This document shows positions 50,438 to 61,026 of a stretch of DNA of 64,000 nt, piece after piece. The DNA comes from Carettochelys insculpta. Lineage: Eukaryota > Chordata > Testudines > Carettochelyidae. The notes beneath the pieces are model-generated. The model was not told the origin of the DNA. It made no database searches and saw only the letters and a list, made by a program, of their open reading frames with translations. Position 1 is the stretch's first letter. Each line of letters starts with the position of its first letter. Location of the stretch: assembly GCF_033958435.1 (NCBI RefSeq), contig NC_134146.1, positions 29,224,501 through 29,288,500 of the forward strand, given 5' to 3'. The translations under genes and the position numbers were made by a program.

Positions 50438-50525
50438 GTGCAGGAATCATGATGAAATTCTATAGTCTGTATTGTACAGAAAATCAGACTAAATTGTCAT
50501 ATCAATCCCTTCTAGCTTTAGAAAT
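50438..50525 (+). mobile_element. CR1 LINE 3' region, second part
   Basis: Continues the CR1 copy after the PLE insertion: GTATTGTACAGAAAATCAGA then TCAATCCCTTCTAGCTTTAG, which correspond to the tail of CR1 before its terminal repeats. Confidence 0.7.
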
Positions 50526-53500
50526 CAACCAGATACATCTATGAAAGCATATTTTGCACAGTTCAGCTCAGCTTGGATTTTTCTGGGTTTAGCTCTTTTA
50601 CCTAGCCAGTAAGTACTTGCTTTGTGTGTTAGGTTTAGTATCTTGATGCCAGTTCCTGTTTTTGCTGTGTGATAAAATCGTTTGAACTTCCACTAACAGG
50701 AAGCACATGTGAGTGCCTCACTCACAAGGGGAATGAAGGTTCACCAGTTTATTCAGAGCTACTTAAAAATCTACTAAACTGTTGCAAACATATGGAGTTG
50801 AACTATAATATTCTAAGGTTACTGAAGAGGACCATAGATTTCTGAATACCACTTACCTATACCTCCTTCAGGAGCAGCTGAACCTTTACTTTTATGCTGG
50901 GAGTGTGACTGACCCTTAGCATTCTCTGCTGCCCTCAGTGCTCTCTGCTGCAAGGCTGGCCCTAGGGGTACATTCCTATTCCCTGCTTTTTGCCCCTCAC
51001 CCTTCAAGGAGAATCTCACCTCTCTTGCATTTGTCCCACTGCTCCCACCTTTATAATATTGTACCTATTGCTTCTGTAGCTCCTTCCATTTGGGGTGCCA
51101 GTTGCCCTGTTTTTGAACAGAACACAGGGTGTAAAAGGGACCCTGGCACTTACCAGGCCATTAGAAGTCCCATTGGCAGTGCTGGCAGGCTCCCGACCTG
51201 ACCCCATGTGTCTCCCTTCAACCCCAGGTGTAGAGGTGGCTATGGGGGCTCTGTGCACTGCCCCCTCTCGTGGTGGCTCCACAGCTCCCATTGGCCTGTA
51301 ACTGGGCCATTGAGAGCTGTGGACGTGGCTCTTGCAGGTGGGGATAACAGGCAGTGCTGGAGAGGCTGGCCGGCCTTGATGCTTGAGGTAAGTACCACCC
51401 AGAGCTTGCACCCAGCTGCACAACCTCTCCAGGACCTCAACTTCCTCCTGGAGCCAAAACCCCTCACTCCCTCCTGCATCCCCAGCTGAGCCCTCACCCC
51501 CTCTGCCTCAGATTAGAGTCCTTCCCTATACCCCAAACTCTTCATCCCCAATCCCACCCCAGAGCCTGATTTCCATCCAGAGCCCTCATACCCTTGCCCT
51601 TGCCCTCAGATTCTCTTACCCACTTCTGGTACCTACAGCCAAAGCTCTTAGCACCTCCTGCTCCCCAACTCCTGCCCCCAGCCAGTGACAATGAGGAATG
51701 CGGGGGGTGGGATGAGAAGGGTTGGGGCTTTGGGGAAGAGGCAAGGCAAGAGTGTGTGGTTTTCTACAGTCAGACCATTGGCAATCTAGCCTTCCATCTG
51801 ACTGCTGCAAAGTGCTTAGCAAGTTGTGTCACCCAGAGCATGGCGTTGCCATCCCACCCCAAGCCCTCCGTGGCAGAGAGCTCTGGGCTCTTTGAAAGAC
51901 CGGGCTCCTATGCAGTTACCCTCCTTGTCTTCCCCCCACCCCACCCCCAATTGACAGGCTTGTCTAGCACTTCTGTGGCAAGTAGGCCTTAGCTGTCCTG
52001 CTTTTCTCCACTGTGGGAAGCTGGGCCTAAAGAAGTTAAATTAGTCAGCCTGTTGTGTAACCTTACGCAACTAATATGAGTAACAGAACTGGGAATAATA
52101 CCTGGGTTGCGTAAGTGCTAGTCCTGAGCGTGAACTGCAGGTCGCACCCTTCTTGATTTCACCCACTGTTGGTGCTGAGCTATGCCACTTATCCTTTCTG
52201 CTCCTTGCCTTGAAGAAAGAGCAGTACCCCGTGTCCAGGGAGAGGTAGGGTCAGCTGGACTCTTCTAAGGAAAGTGCCTTGACATGTCTGTCTCAACAGC
52301 CTCAGATCTTCCGTTCTTTCTGCAACACCTCAAGGATCTGCTTGTCCTCTGGAAATTAGCCAGGTGCTGGTGAATAAGGGAGCAATATTAGCTTTGTGTG
52401 AGCATGCAGGACCACGTACTGTTCTAGCATAAACTACGTTGAAAAGTTAACACAGCCATGGGGGCCAGTCTGATAATCAACCAAAGTTTGTGGTGCATGC
52501 AGCAGCAGCATCCTGGTATCAATATTTAACGATTAACCTTGTTTCCAGAAAAGCAATCCAGTTATCTGGATTACCTCCTCTGGCTAATAAGATATTGCCA
52601 CTTGGGCGATTGTATGTGCTATAATGTTACCTAGATGAACTGGCAAGTTAAGGGAGCAGCTCATTGGACAAGTCTGTTGTGAAACTAATAATGCCCTGTT
52701 TAAAGGGAGAACTCATTGTAAGCATGTGCTTTTGATTTAATTAATTTATTTTCGGTGTGATTGTTTCATTTGAAGGTCTATGCTGCATTTGGGAACAAGC
52801 AGTCTTTGCTTAACAGAAATGGAAAAGCTGAAACAGAATGCCAATTTGCTTTTGAATGTATACTCATGGATTTGTGTGAGCTGTGAGTAGCCAGCTTTCA
52901 ATGAAGGCATCTAAAGAAGTCTGTAATGTTTGAAATGGGACATCTGTAATCTGTGTGTGCATTATTATTTAGTTTAGAAATGTGGGGTCTGATCCAAAGC
53001 TTATGGAAGACACTGGAAAATCAAGTGAACTTTATCTCTGCCCTTAACCCTTAAGGGGAAGGAGTGTAGGAGTTAATGATACTACCTCTTGAAGTCTGTA
53101 ACAGGATAGAATACTTCCTTATATTTTAAAGATGGTTGAAAATCTTATAGAAAGGAGATGATGCTCTGTTACATGTTGGAAAGTTTTAGAGCAATTTTTA
53201 CAGAACCTTGATTTAATTTTCAGAAAACTGGTTTTACTGTTCCTCTTTCTGCGAAGGAATGGAGCTGATTTCCTGAAACAGAATGTTTAATCTATGTGAA
53301 AATGTTGTTCTGCAAAAGCCAGAGAAGTAAAATAACAAGTAGAACAGCACCAAACCTCTGGAGGAATTGCTGGGGAGGAACGGGAGGAGTCAGTGGATAC
53401 ACTATAATTGAGCTTCTCTTTGTGGTCAGAGGGGAGGGCAGCAAATTTCAAATAGTAGCATTGCTCATGCCACACCAAAGGGGGCAGAAAACAATGGAAA

Positions 53501-55441
53501 CCCTGAAGTTGCTCCTGTGCTTCCAGAGGTGACCTAGCATATGTGGCCTAGGGCACAGTCTCTTCCTTAGCAGTCACAATCCTGTCCAGCGCTGAAACAG
53601 AGGAGCTGTGTCAGCCCCCCGGAATTCAGCCTAGAAGGGCCAGGCACACGTACTCAATATTGCTTTACCTAGGCTCTCGGGACTGCCATATTTGTGTGGT
53701 CTGTTAGCGTGTCCCCCAGTGGATGGGGGAGAGACCTGCTCTGCACTGCACTGCTTCCTTGTGCTTCCCCTGGGCTCTGCACCAACCTTGCTATGTCTAA
53801 TGGACCCACAAAGTGGCTCCAAATATATATAATGCACCCTGACCCTGAAAAGGCTCTTGACGTAAAGAATTCTCGCTCGTGCAAGCAGACCTCTTGAAGA
53901 CAGTTGGGCTACTTGCCTGAGTGAATAGAGACTACAAAAGTTACAAACAGGTAATGGAGTATTAAACCTGACCAATGGGGGCTATTCAGCAGTGACTGAC
54001 TGTGAAACTGTATGGGAAAAGCGTGTCAGACCACACAAAAAACTCACTTGATTGTGATGGAGAAAAATAAATTGCCTGCTTAATGAGACTTTCCAGGGAC
54101 AGTGAATAGATTTTTAAATATCCCTTCTACAGAAACAGGATCAAGCATACTTGAAACTTCCAAGAAATGCCCTGACCCCAAACATACAGTTCTCTAATGT
54201 AGTCAGCCTGTCAAATCGTTTCCAGTAGCACTGTCACTGATGCAGCTTTATCAGCTGTTAGCTGTAGGGCCAACCCTAGTACAAGACTGCATTGGTTGCC
54301 TGTATCATTACCTCTGTAGGTTAAAGCATCAGGTTTTCTCCTTACAACTGAATAACCCAATGGGCCCAATGTGGGGATGAGCTCTAGAGCTGGTGACTTT
54401 TCATCCTTCAAACACAATGAACAGTTGGACAATTTGTCCACAATGTTCATCTTTTTTCCCCAAACAGGTATTTTCAGGCATTCCAATAGTCACTTTCGCA
54501 GCTGATGTGTGCAGTAAGCAGACTGCATTCAAATCTTGCTACTGTCTTTTCTATTTTAACAGCAAGAAGGAAATTGATCCATCTTTGGAATCCATTCTTT
54601 TTATTTCCATTATTTTTTACTGGCCCTATGTCCCATAATATCCATAATAATTTATGGACGACAGAATAACCATTAGCAAACATAACCTTTTGAAAGAGTG
54701 ACAGAAGATGTTGAGTTGAGAAAAATAATCTTCAAAATTCTTGTGTGGAATATGAAAATAGAAATTGCTACAATAACAAAGAAGCAAGGGAACCAGAGTA
54801 CTGATTTTTAAGTACTTTCATTCAGTAGGCTCTCCCTTTCTGTTTAAAAAGGCAGTAATTAGAATATTAAGGCTCAACTTTCTGACAGGTTATACACCTT
54901 AACTTTGCAAATTGTAATTTTCCCATTGATTTTTTAATGTGACTCTTCCTCATGCTATATCCCATTAAGAACGTATTTAATCTTTTCATAGTCAGGGTCT
55001 CAACTACTAAGTTATTTTCAGCTAGGTCTCAATTTCAAACACACACAATAACAAAACAATCCAGTGAAACCTATGCAGGTGAGATTGTTTGCTTTAGTTG
55101 TAACTGTATGTAAAATGTTATGCATATAAAACAAAATTGTTCTTGCCCTGTAAAACGATAGTGTGTTTAAGAGTGGCATTTGTTGTTTATTTTGAAACCT
55201 GGGATCCTACTGCTTTGTGTATTCAAGTATACCAACAAGAAGGAAGCTTACAGATTTTCCCTATGAAAAGGTTACGGCTATTCTTTCTGGTTAAGCCCTG
55301 TAGACATGTATCTAATTACAGCTTTGTGGCCAGGGTAAGGTTCTAGGGGAGGAAAGTGCATGCTGAAATCAGTTTAAATGACTTGCAGGCAGTGACTTAG
55401 TGATAGGTGGTGGGTCCTTTGCAGGCAGGCAAGACTCAAAA
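50526..55441. other. region upstream of KCNAB1
   Basis: Includes a GC-rich repeat-like block (about 51110-51700) whose C-rich tract complements the G-rich repeat at 28.3 kb, and a stretch at about 52540-52980 with homeodomain-like TAATTA sites and few repeats that could be a conserved regulatory element. A TATA-like ATATAAAA lies near 55124-55131, about 320 bp upstream of the KCNAB1 start codon, but promoter use is unproven. Confidence 0.4.
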
Positions 55442-55716
55442 ATGCTTGCAGCACGCACTGGGACAGTGGGGGGTAAAAATTTTGATGAGACGGCAAAGTT
55501 GAGGAAACACTCTGTCCTTTCTCTAGGGAGTCGAGACAAAGCTTCAAAGAGCTCCTCTGAAAACAGTAAGGACAATAGATTCAGTTCCACAGGTCAGATA
55601 CAGCAAAGGGCCTGGAGACTGGCACTCATGCGAGAACTGGAGATGAACTGGTATCTGAAAATGTGTGACTTATCGTATGAGCACACAATAGCATACACCA
55701 CTGGAATGCCACACAG
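55442..55716 (+). CDS. KCNAB1: KCNAB1, first coding exon (MLAARTG-type N-terminus)
   Basis: The exon encodes 91 residues plus two bases of a split codon, starting MLAARTGTVGGKNFDETAKL and ending in EHTIAYTTGMPH, then donor ACACAG|GTAAGA. This is the variable N-terminal region of the voltage-gated potassium channel beta-1 subunit in its long isoform. The product is a cytoplasmic protein that binds Shaker-type Kv1 alpha subunits, and its N-terminal segment acts as an inactivation ball that plugs the pore. The conserved MLAARTG start and the EMNWYLKMCDLS and TTGMPH blocks identify it; the middle part (residues 12-60) is more diverged than the mammalian sequence I recall. An in-frame ATG lies 42 bp upstream (55400), but the 55442 start matches the known protein. 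The aldo-keto reductase core and the other alternative first exons are not in view. Confidence 0.95.
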
Positions 55717-57233
55717 GTAAGAAAGCTAAGCTTATTTCAAAAGAAATTTCAGGTAAATATTGCCACCTATTTAAAAAAAAAAAAGAACAAGCAAGCAAAA
55801 ATCTGAAGGGTCTCAGTATTTTGCACCTTTTTGGCTATCAGAAATGTTCTAATCACTTTGAAATGGGGCTGGTGGCAGGCTGTGTTGTAATATGTGCAAA
55901 GTACAAAATTGACAGCTGTAGGCAATTGCTTACTAGTCACTTGAATATCATGAAGCTGCTGAATCCTTGGACTTGTATCTCATCAGCTATCGTCTCAATG
56001 TGATTGGCAGTATATTATGCACCCAAATGAAATCACAATGTGCACAGATTATGGAGTTGACCTGAGAGTATTGAATGAAGACTTTTGCAAACCCTTGTCA
56101 TAATTTTTTCCTAAACTGTAAGGGATGGTAAATGCCATCTTGAAAACAAACCACTTCTGAGAGAGAAGTGAATATCTTCCTTTTATTCACAAAGCTGTCT
56201 CTAGCCTAAGCCCTTTTAAAATCTCAGAGTACATGGGACCCTGATTTTCATTAATTATAAATGTAAAGGGGCTTCACCAATGCCAGTAAGACCCAGACTT
56301 AGGTTGTATGGGCCTCTATTATCAAATCTCGGAGGTGTTTTCATTAGATAGGGCTCTAATATAAGTTGGTTATTAATGTTTCAGCCCAGCTGTCCTAAAA
56401 TGGTATTCAATAGGTTAGGTTCTGCCACCTCTTCTCTATTGAGTGAGATCTCACTTGGATAACACTACTTACTTCAGTGGGTGGCAGACGGAAAGATTTT
56501 AACAAGCATTTTTGTCTAGTCCATCTCTGAATCCTTCACTGTTTGGGGTGGGGTTGGGCGGAGGTGTGACACGTGTTATTTTAGCAGTTTTTTTCACTGC
56601 CCAGGTATAAGTCACCTAGCAGCTTGTAACCCCAATGCCAGGAAAAATCATCTTACATCTCAAAGGAAAGTGTCTAAAGTGACTGACCTGACATGTCCAC
56701 AGTGAGACTGGAATCTGTAAGATTTCTTTGGGGGCAGGGCAGGTTAAAAATGCTTGCATGTTAGTACAGAAGTGAGAGGTTTTGTATATACTATTGCAAA
56801 GAAACGAGTAGCAGGCATTTTCCTTATTGAATCTTAACCCAGTGGCCAAAATTAGTTTTCAAATAAGTGTGGTGTGAAAAACACATTAGAACAGGTTGAT
56901 TCTGAAACTCATGGTGAAACAACCTAAACACTGAAAGTGGTGTTAACAGAGCACTATGAAGATGCAGTTGTTTTGCAACAGCAGAGTTGCTAATGTTAAT
57001 TTAGTAGTCTTCATATGTACTTCTAAAAACACAGTGGTCTTATGTTTTTAAAGGCATGAATAACTGTAGCAATATTTACTTATCACTGGAGTAAGAATGC
57101 ACCTAAGATACAACATTATTCAAGAAAATAGTCTCAAACCTGCCAGAATATGGTAACAGGTGAAGGAGGGACCAGTAGAACTTTTCTGAGGTGTTAAGGA
57201 TATGCTTCTAGATGAAGGCAGGAATGACTGGAC
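55717..57233 (+). other. KCNAB1 intron 1, left part
   Basis: Begins with GTAAGAAAG. No further exon or clear repeat recognised before the PLE. Confidence 0.7.
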
Positions 57234-57248
57234 AAGGATGAATCTATC
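57234..57248. repeat. 15-bp target-site duplication, left copy
   Basis: AAGGATGAATCTATC, repeated exactly at 60746-60760. Confidence 0.9.
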
Positions 57249-57705
57249 GGAGGGGTAGCTGTGTTAGTCTGGATCTGTAACAGCAACGAAGGGTCCTGTG
57301 GCACCTTATAGACTAACAGAAAAGTTTTGAGCATGAGCTTTTGTGAGCACAGGCTCACTTGATCAGATGCTGGTCTTGGAAATCTGCAGGGCCAGGTATA
57401 AATAAGCCAGAGCAAGGGTGGGGATAACAAGGTTAGCTCACTCAGCAAGGGTGAGGCTTACTACCAGCAGTTGATCTGGAGGTGTGAACACCAAGGGAGG
57501 TGAAGCTGCTTCTGTATTTAGCCAGCCATTCGCAGTCTTTGTTTAAGCCTGAGCTGAGGGTGTTGAATTTGCAGATGAATTGTAGCTCAGAAATTTCTCT
57601 TTGGAGTCTGGTCCTGAAATTTCTTTGCTGTAGGATAGCTACTTTTAAGTCTGCTACTGTGTGGCCTGGGAGAGTGAAGTGCTCTCCTATGGGTTTTGGT
57701 ATATT
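57249..57705 (-). repeat. PLE pseudo-LTR, copy at the 3' side of the element
   Basis: Direct repeat of about 60146-60599 with a handful of differences. Includes the terminus GGAGGGGTAGCTGTGTTAGT and the 3' end of the endonuclease frame. Confidence 0.85.
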
Positions 57706-57801
57706 GCCATTTCTAATATCTGATTTGTGTGCGTTTATTCTTTTACATAGAGACTGTCTGGTTTGTCCGATATATATAGCAGAGCGGCATTGCTGGCACA
57801 T
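57442..57801 (-). pseudogene. PLE GIY-YIG endonuclease segment
   Basis: Reads CQQCRSAIYIGQTRQSLCKR near the start; the YIG of the GIY-YIG motif is at 57766-57774 and is followed by the conserved Arg and a His-containing helix (RINAHKSDIRNG). It goes on through GEHFTLPGHTVADLKVAILQ to the end of the element's protein. In PLEs this nuclease nicks the target DNA. It lies in a different frame from the reverse transcriptase upstream; the break is at about 57930-57975, because a Cys-rich linker (CNKPRCQLYPHI) is open in the endonuclease frame just after that point. No stop occurs inside the domain. Confidence 0.85.
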
Positions 57802-57842
57802 GATGGCATAAATTATATTGGTAGATGTGCAGCTGAATGAAC

Positions 57843-59820
57843 CTACGATGGTGTGGCTGATCTGGTTAGGTTCTGTAATGGTGGTGCTGGTGTAGATATG
57901 TGGGTAGAGCTGGCAACGAGGTTTGTTGCATGGATGGGTCCCTGAGTTAGAGTGACGTGGTGTGGTGTATAGTTGCTGGTTAGGATTTGCTTCAGGTTGT
58001 CAGGTTGTCTGTGGGCAAGGACTGGTCTGCCTCCCAAGGCCTGTGAAAGTGGGGGATCATTGTCCAGGATGGGTTGTAAATCCCTGATGATGCGCTGTAG
58101 AGGTTTTAGCTGAGGACTGTAGGTGATGGCTAGTGGTGTTCTGTTGGTTTGTCTCTTGGGCTTGTCCTGTAGTAAGAGGCTTCGTGGCACACGTCTGGCT
58201 CTGTTGATCTGTTTTTTCACTTCCTCAGGTGGGTATTGCAGTTTCAAGAATGCTTGGTAGAGATCCTGTTGGTGTTTGTCTCTGTCGGAGGGGTTGGAGC
58301 AAATGCGGTTATATCTTAGTGCTTGGCTGTAGACAATGGATCGTGTGGTGTGTCTGGGATGGAAGCTGGAGGCATGAAGGTAGGCGTAGCAGTCAGTGGG
58401 TTTACGGTACAGGGTGGTATTGATGTGGCCATCGTGTATTAGCACCGTGGTGTCCAGGAAATGGATCTCCTGTGTGGACTGCTCCAGGCTGAGGTTGATG
58501 TTGGGGTGAAAGTTGTTGAAGTCCCGGTGGAATTCCTCCAGAGTCTCCTTCCCATGGGTCCAGATGATGAAGATGTCATCAATGTAGCGTAAGTAGAGAT
58601 GGGGTGTTAGTGGACGAGAGCTAAGGAAGCGCTGTTCCAGGTCAGCCATGAAAATATTGGCATATTGAGGGGCCATGTGGGTACCCATAGCTGTGCCACT
58701 GATTTGAAGGTATATATCATCGCCAAATCTGAAATAGTTGTGTGTGAGGATAAAGTTACAGAGCTCAGCCATCAGATGTGCTGTAGCATCATCAGGGATA
58801 CTGTTCCGGACAGCATTTATTCCATCTTTGTGTGGGATGTTGGTATAGAGAGCCTCTATATCCATGGTGGCTAGGATAGCGTTTTCTGGTAGGTCATCAA
58901 TATCTTGCAGTTTTCTCAGGAAGTCAGTGGTGTCTCGGAGACAGCTGGGAGTGCTGGTGGCATGGGGTCTGAGGAGAGAGTCCACATAACCAGGCAGTCC
59001 TTCAGTGAGAGTGCCAATGCCTGAGATGATGGGGCGTCCAGGATTTCCAGGTTTGTGGATCTTGGGTAGTAGGTAGAATAGCCCTGGACGGGGCTCTAGA
59101 GGTGTGTTGGTATAAATCTGTTCTTGTGCTTGTGTAGGGAGTGTCCTGAGCAGATGGTGTAGTTTCTTAGTGTATTCCTCGGTGGGATCTGAGCAAAGTA
59201 GCCTGTAAAATTTGGTATTGGAGAGTTGTCTAGAAGCCTCCTTCTGGTAGTCAGACCTGTTCATGATGACAGTAGCTCCTGCTTTATCTGCCTCTTTGAT
59301 TATAATGTCAGGGTTGTTTCTGAGGCTGTGGATGGCATTGCATTCCGCATGACTGAGGTTGTGAGGCAAACGATGCTGTCTCTCCACAATTTCTGCCTGT
59401 GCGCGTCGGTGGAAGCATTCTATATATAGGTCCAGACTGTTATTTCTACCCTCAGGAGGAGTCCACGTGGAGTTATTCTTCTTGTGCTTCTGGGAGGGTG
59501 TCTGTGTAATGGTGTGTTGGTCAGTGTTGTGTTGAAAGTATTCTTTGAGTCTGAGACAGCGAAAGTAGGCTTCCAGGTCACCGCAGAACTGAATTATGTT
59601 TGTGCGGGTGGTGGGGCAAAAAGAGAGTCCCCGGGAAAGAGCAGACTCTTCTGCTGAGCTGAGTGTGTAGCTGGACAGATTGACGATATTGTTGGCTGAG
59701 TTAGTGGTACCACTGCTGTGGCTCTGTGTGGCAGGCAGGAGTTTAGACAGCTTGCAGTCCTTTTTCCTCTGTAGAGTAGTGAAGTGTTGAATGTAAATCT
59801 CCTGTCTTATTTTAGTAAAG
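57843..59820 (-). pseudogene. PLE reverse transcriptase frame (open, two frame breaks to neighbours)
   Basis: One frame stays open from about 59820 to the stop at 57843, about 650 codons. RT motifs in order: GATVIMNRSDY, GLFYLLPKIHKPGNPGRPII, ATMDIEALYTNIPHKDGI, SGTAMGTHMAPQYANIFMAD, and the catalytic YIDD at 58575-58586 followed by IFIIW; then IHFLDTTV and LYRKPTDCYAYLHASSFHP in the thumb region. All expected catalytic aspartates are present. The true start is not at 59387, where only a GTG stands; the frame continues upstream. It is joined by a frameshift near 59812-59830 to the N-terminal frame and by another near 57930-57975 to the endonuclease. Such a small number of lesions indicates recent activity of the family. 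Confidence 0.88.
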
Positions 59821-60139
59821 TTCAGCGGTGTGGAAGGTTGGTTTTTTTATGAAAGACTCCAGATTTGAGAGCTCTTTTTTGATGTTCTCCCGTTTGTTGT
59901 ACAGGATGCTGATTAGGTGGTTCCTCAGTTTCTTCAAGAGTGTATGGCATAATCTCTCACTGTAGTCTGTGCAGTATGTAGATTGCAAAGGATTTTTCAC
60001 CTTTAGTCCATTTGGTATGATGTCCATTTGTTTGCATTTGGAGAGAAAAATGATGTCTGTCTGAGTTTGTGCAAGCTTCCTTGTGAGTTTGATAGATTTC
60101 CATTCCATATGGCTAAACGCAGTGCCTTGCATGGTGTCA
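59812..60139 (-). pseudogene. PLE N-terminal protein segment
   Basis: Open frame from about 60139 to the stop at 59812, reading GTAFSHMEWKSIKLTRKLAQ and later CHTLLKKLRNHLISILYNKR. This basic N-terminal region precedes the RT in PLEs; I cannot assign it a separate function. The protein continues in another frame just after 59830. The same frame is open further into the pseudo-LTR (up to 60345), but that part is a chance extension. Confidence 0.7.
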
Positions 60140-60145
60140 AGTATC

Positions 60146-60599
60146 GGAGGGGTAGCCGTGTTAGTCTGGATCTGTAACAGCAACGAAGGGTCCTGTGGCA
60201 CCATATAGACTAACAGAAAAGTTTTGAGCATGAGCTTTCGTGAGCACAGACTCACTTGATCAGACGCTGGTCTTGGAAATCTGCAGGGCCAGGTATAAAT
60301 AAGCCAGAGCAAGGGTGGGGATAACAAGGTTAGCTCACTCAGCAAGGGTGAGGCTTACTACCAGCAGTTGATCTGGAGGTGTGAACACCAAGGGAGGGGA
60401 AGCTGCTTCTGTGTTTAGCTAGCCATTTGCAGTCTTTGTTTAAGCCTGAGCTGAGGGCACCAAATTTGCAGATGAATTGTAGCTTAGAAATTTCTCTTTG
60501 GAGTCTGGTCCTGAAATTTCTTTGCTGTAGGATAGCTACTTTTAAATCTGCTACTGTGTGGCCTGGGAAATTGAAGTGCTCTCCTACGGGTTTTTGTTA
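60146..60599 (-). repeat. PLE pseudo-LTR, copy at the 5' side of the element
   Basis: Direct repeat of 57249-57705. Similarity stops near GGGTTTTTGTTATCCCC at about 60590-60600, where the inverted tail begins. Confidence 0.85.
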
Positions 60600-60745
60600 T
60601 CCCCACCCTTGCTCTGGCTTATTTATACCTGGCCCTGCAGATTTCCAAGACCAGCATCTGGTGAAGTGAGTCTGTGCTCACAAAAGCTCATGCTCAAAAC
60701 TTTTCTGTTAGTCTATAAGGCGCCACAGGACCCTTCGTTGCTGTT
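60600..60745 (+). repeat. inverted tail of the PLE
   Basis: Reverse complement of about 57279-57429. It ends CCCTTCGTTGCTGTT directly at the target duplication and lacks the 30-nt outermost part found at the other end. Confidence 0.85.
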
Positions 60746-60760
60746 AAGGATGAATCTATC
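60746..60760. repeat. 15-bp target-site duplication, right copy
   Basis: AAGGATGAATCTATC, identical to 57234-57248. Confidence 0.9.
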
Positions 60761-60885
60761 AGAATTAAGCTGCGGACAAGTGTATGGACAAATTACTACA
60801 GCGGAAAAAACAGATGATAGAGCTGGAGCCAGAAAGAGTTGGAAACCAAGGGCTGGCAATTTATTGAACATCCTTTTTGTCCGAG

Positions 60886-61026
60886 TCTGAAAATTGGTTG
60901 ATGGGGAGGGATTGCTTGATAATCACCTGTTCGCTCCCTCAGTACCATCTGGCATTGGCCACTGTTGGAAGACAGGATACTGGGCTAGTTGGACCTTTGG
61001 TCTGACCCAATATGACTGTTCTTATG
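60886..61026 (+). mobile_element. CR1 LINE 3' end
   Basis: Shows the CR1 terminal region: CATCTGGCATTGGCCACTGT, GGAAGACAGGATACTGGGCT, TTGGACCTTTGGTCTGACCC and the final TTCTTATG. Heavily 5'-truncated, as is usual for CR1. This tail is typical of turtle, crocodilian and bird CR1 elements. Confidence 0.88.

Larger units (their letters stand above)
57249..60745 (-). mobile_element. nearly complete Penelope-like element with GIY-YIG endonuclease
   Basis: A 3.5-kb unit is flanked by a perfect 15-bp duplication. The minus strand encodes, in order, an N-terminal region, a reverse transcriptase and a GIY-YIG endonuclease. Long direct repeats (about 57249-57705 and 60146-60599, roughly 455 bp) act as the pseudo-LTRs known from PLEs; the downstream one overlaps the 3' end of the endonuclease frame. 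Beyond the upstream one, 60600-60745 is an inverted copy of about 57279-57429, lacking the outermost 30 nt. Endonuclease type and RT motifs suggest the Neptune-like group. Both pseudo-LTRs remain very similar, so the insertion is fairly young. It lies antisense in KCNAB1 intron 1. Confidence 0.9.

Noticed and set aside
53631..53975. 114-codon minus-strand frame near KCNAB1
   Set aside because: No similarity to known proteins that I recognise; the opposite strand is also partly open.
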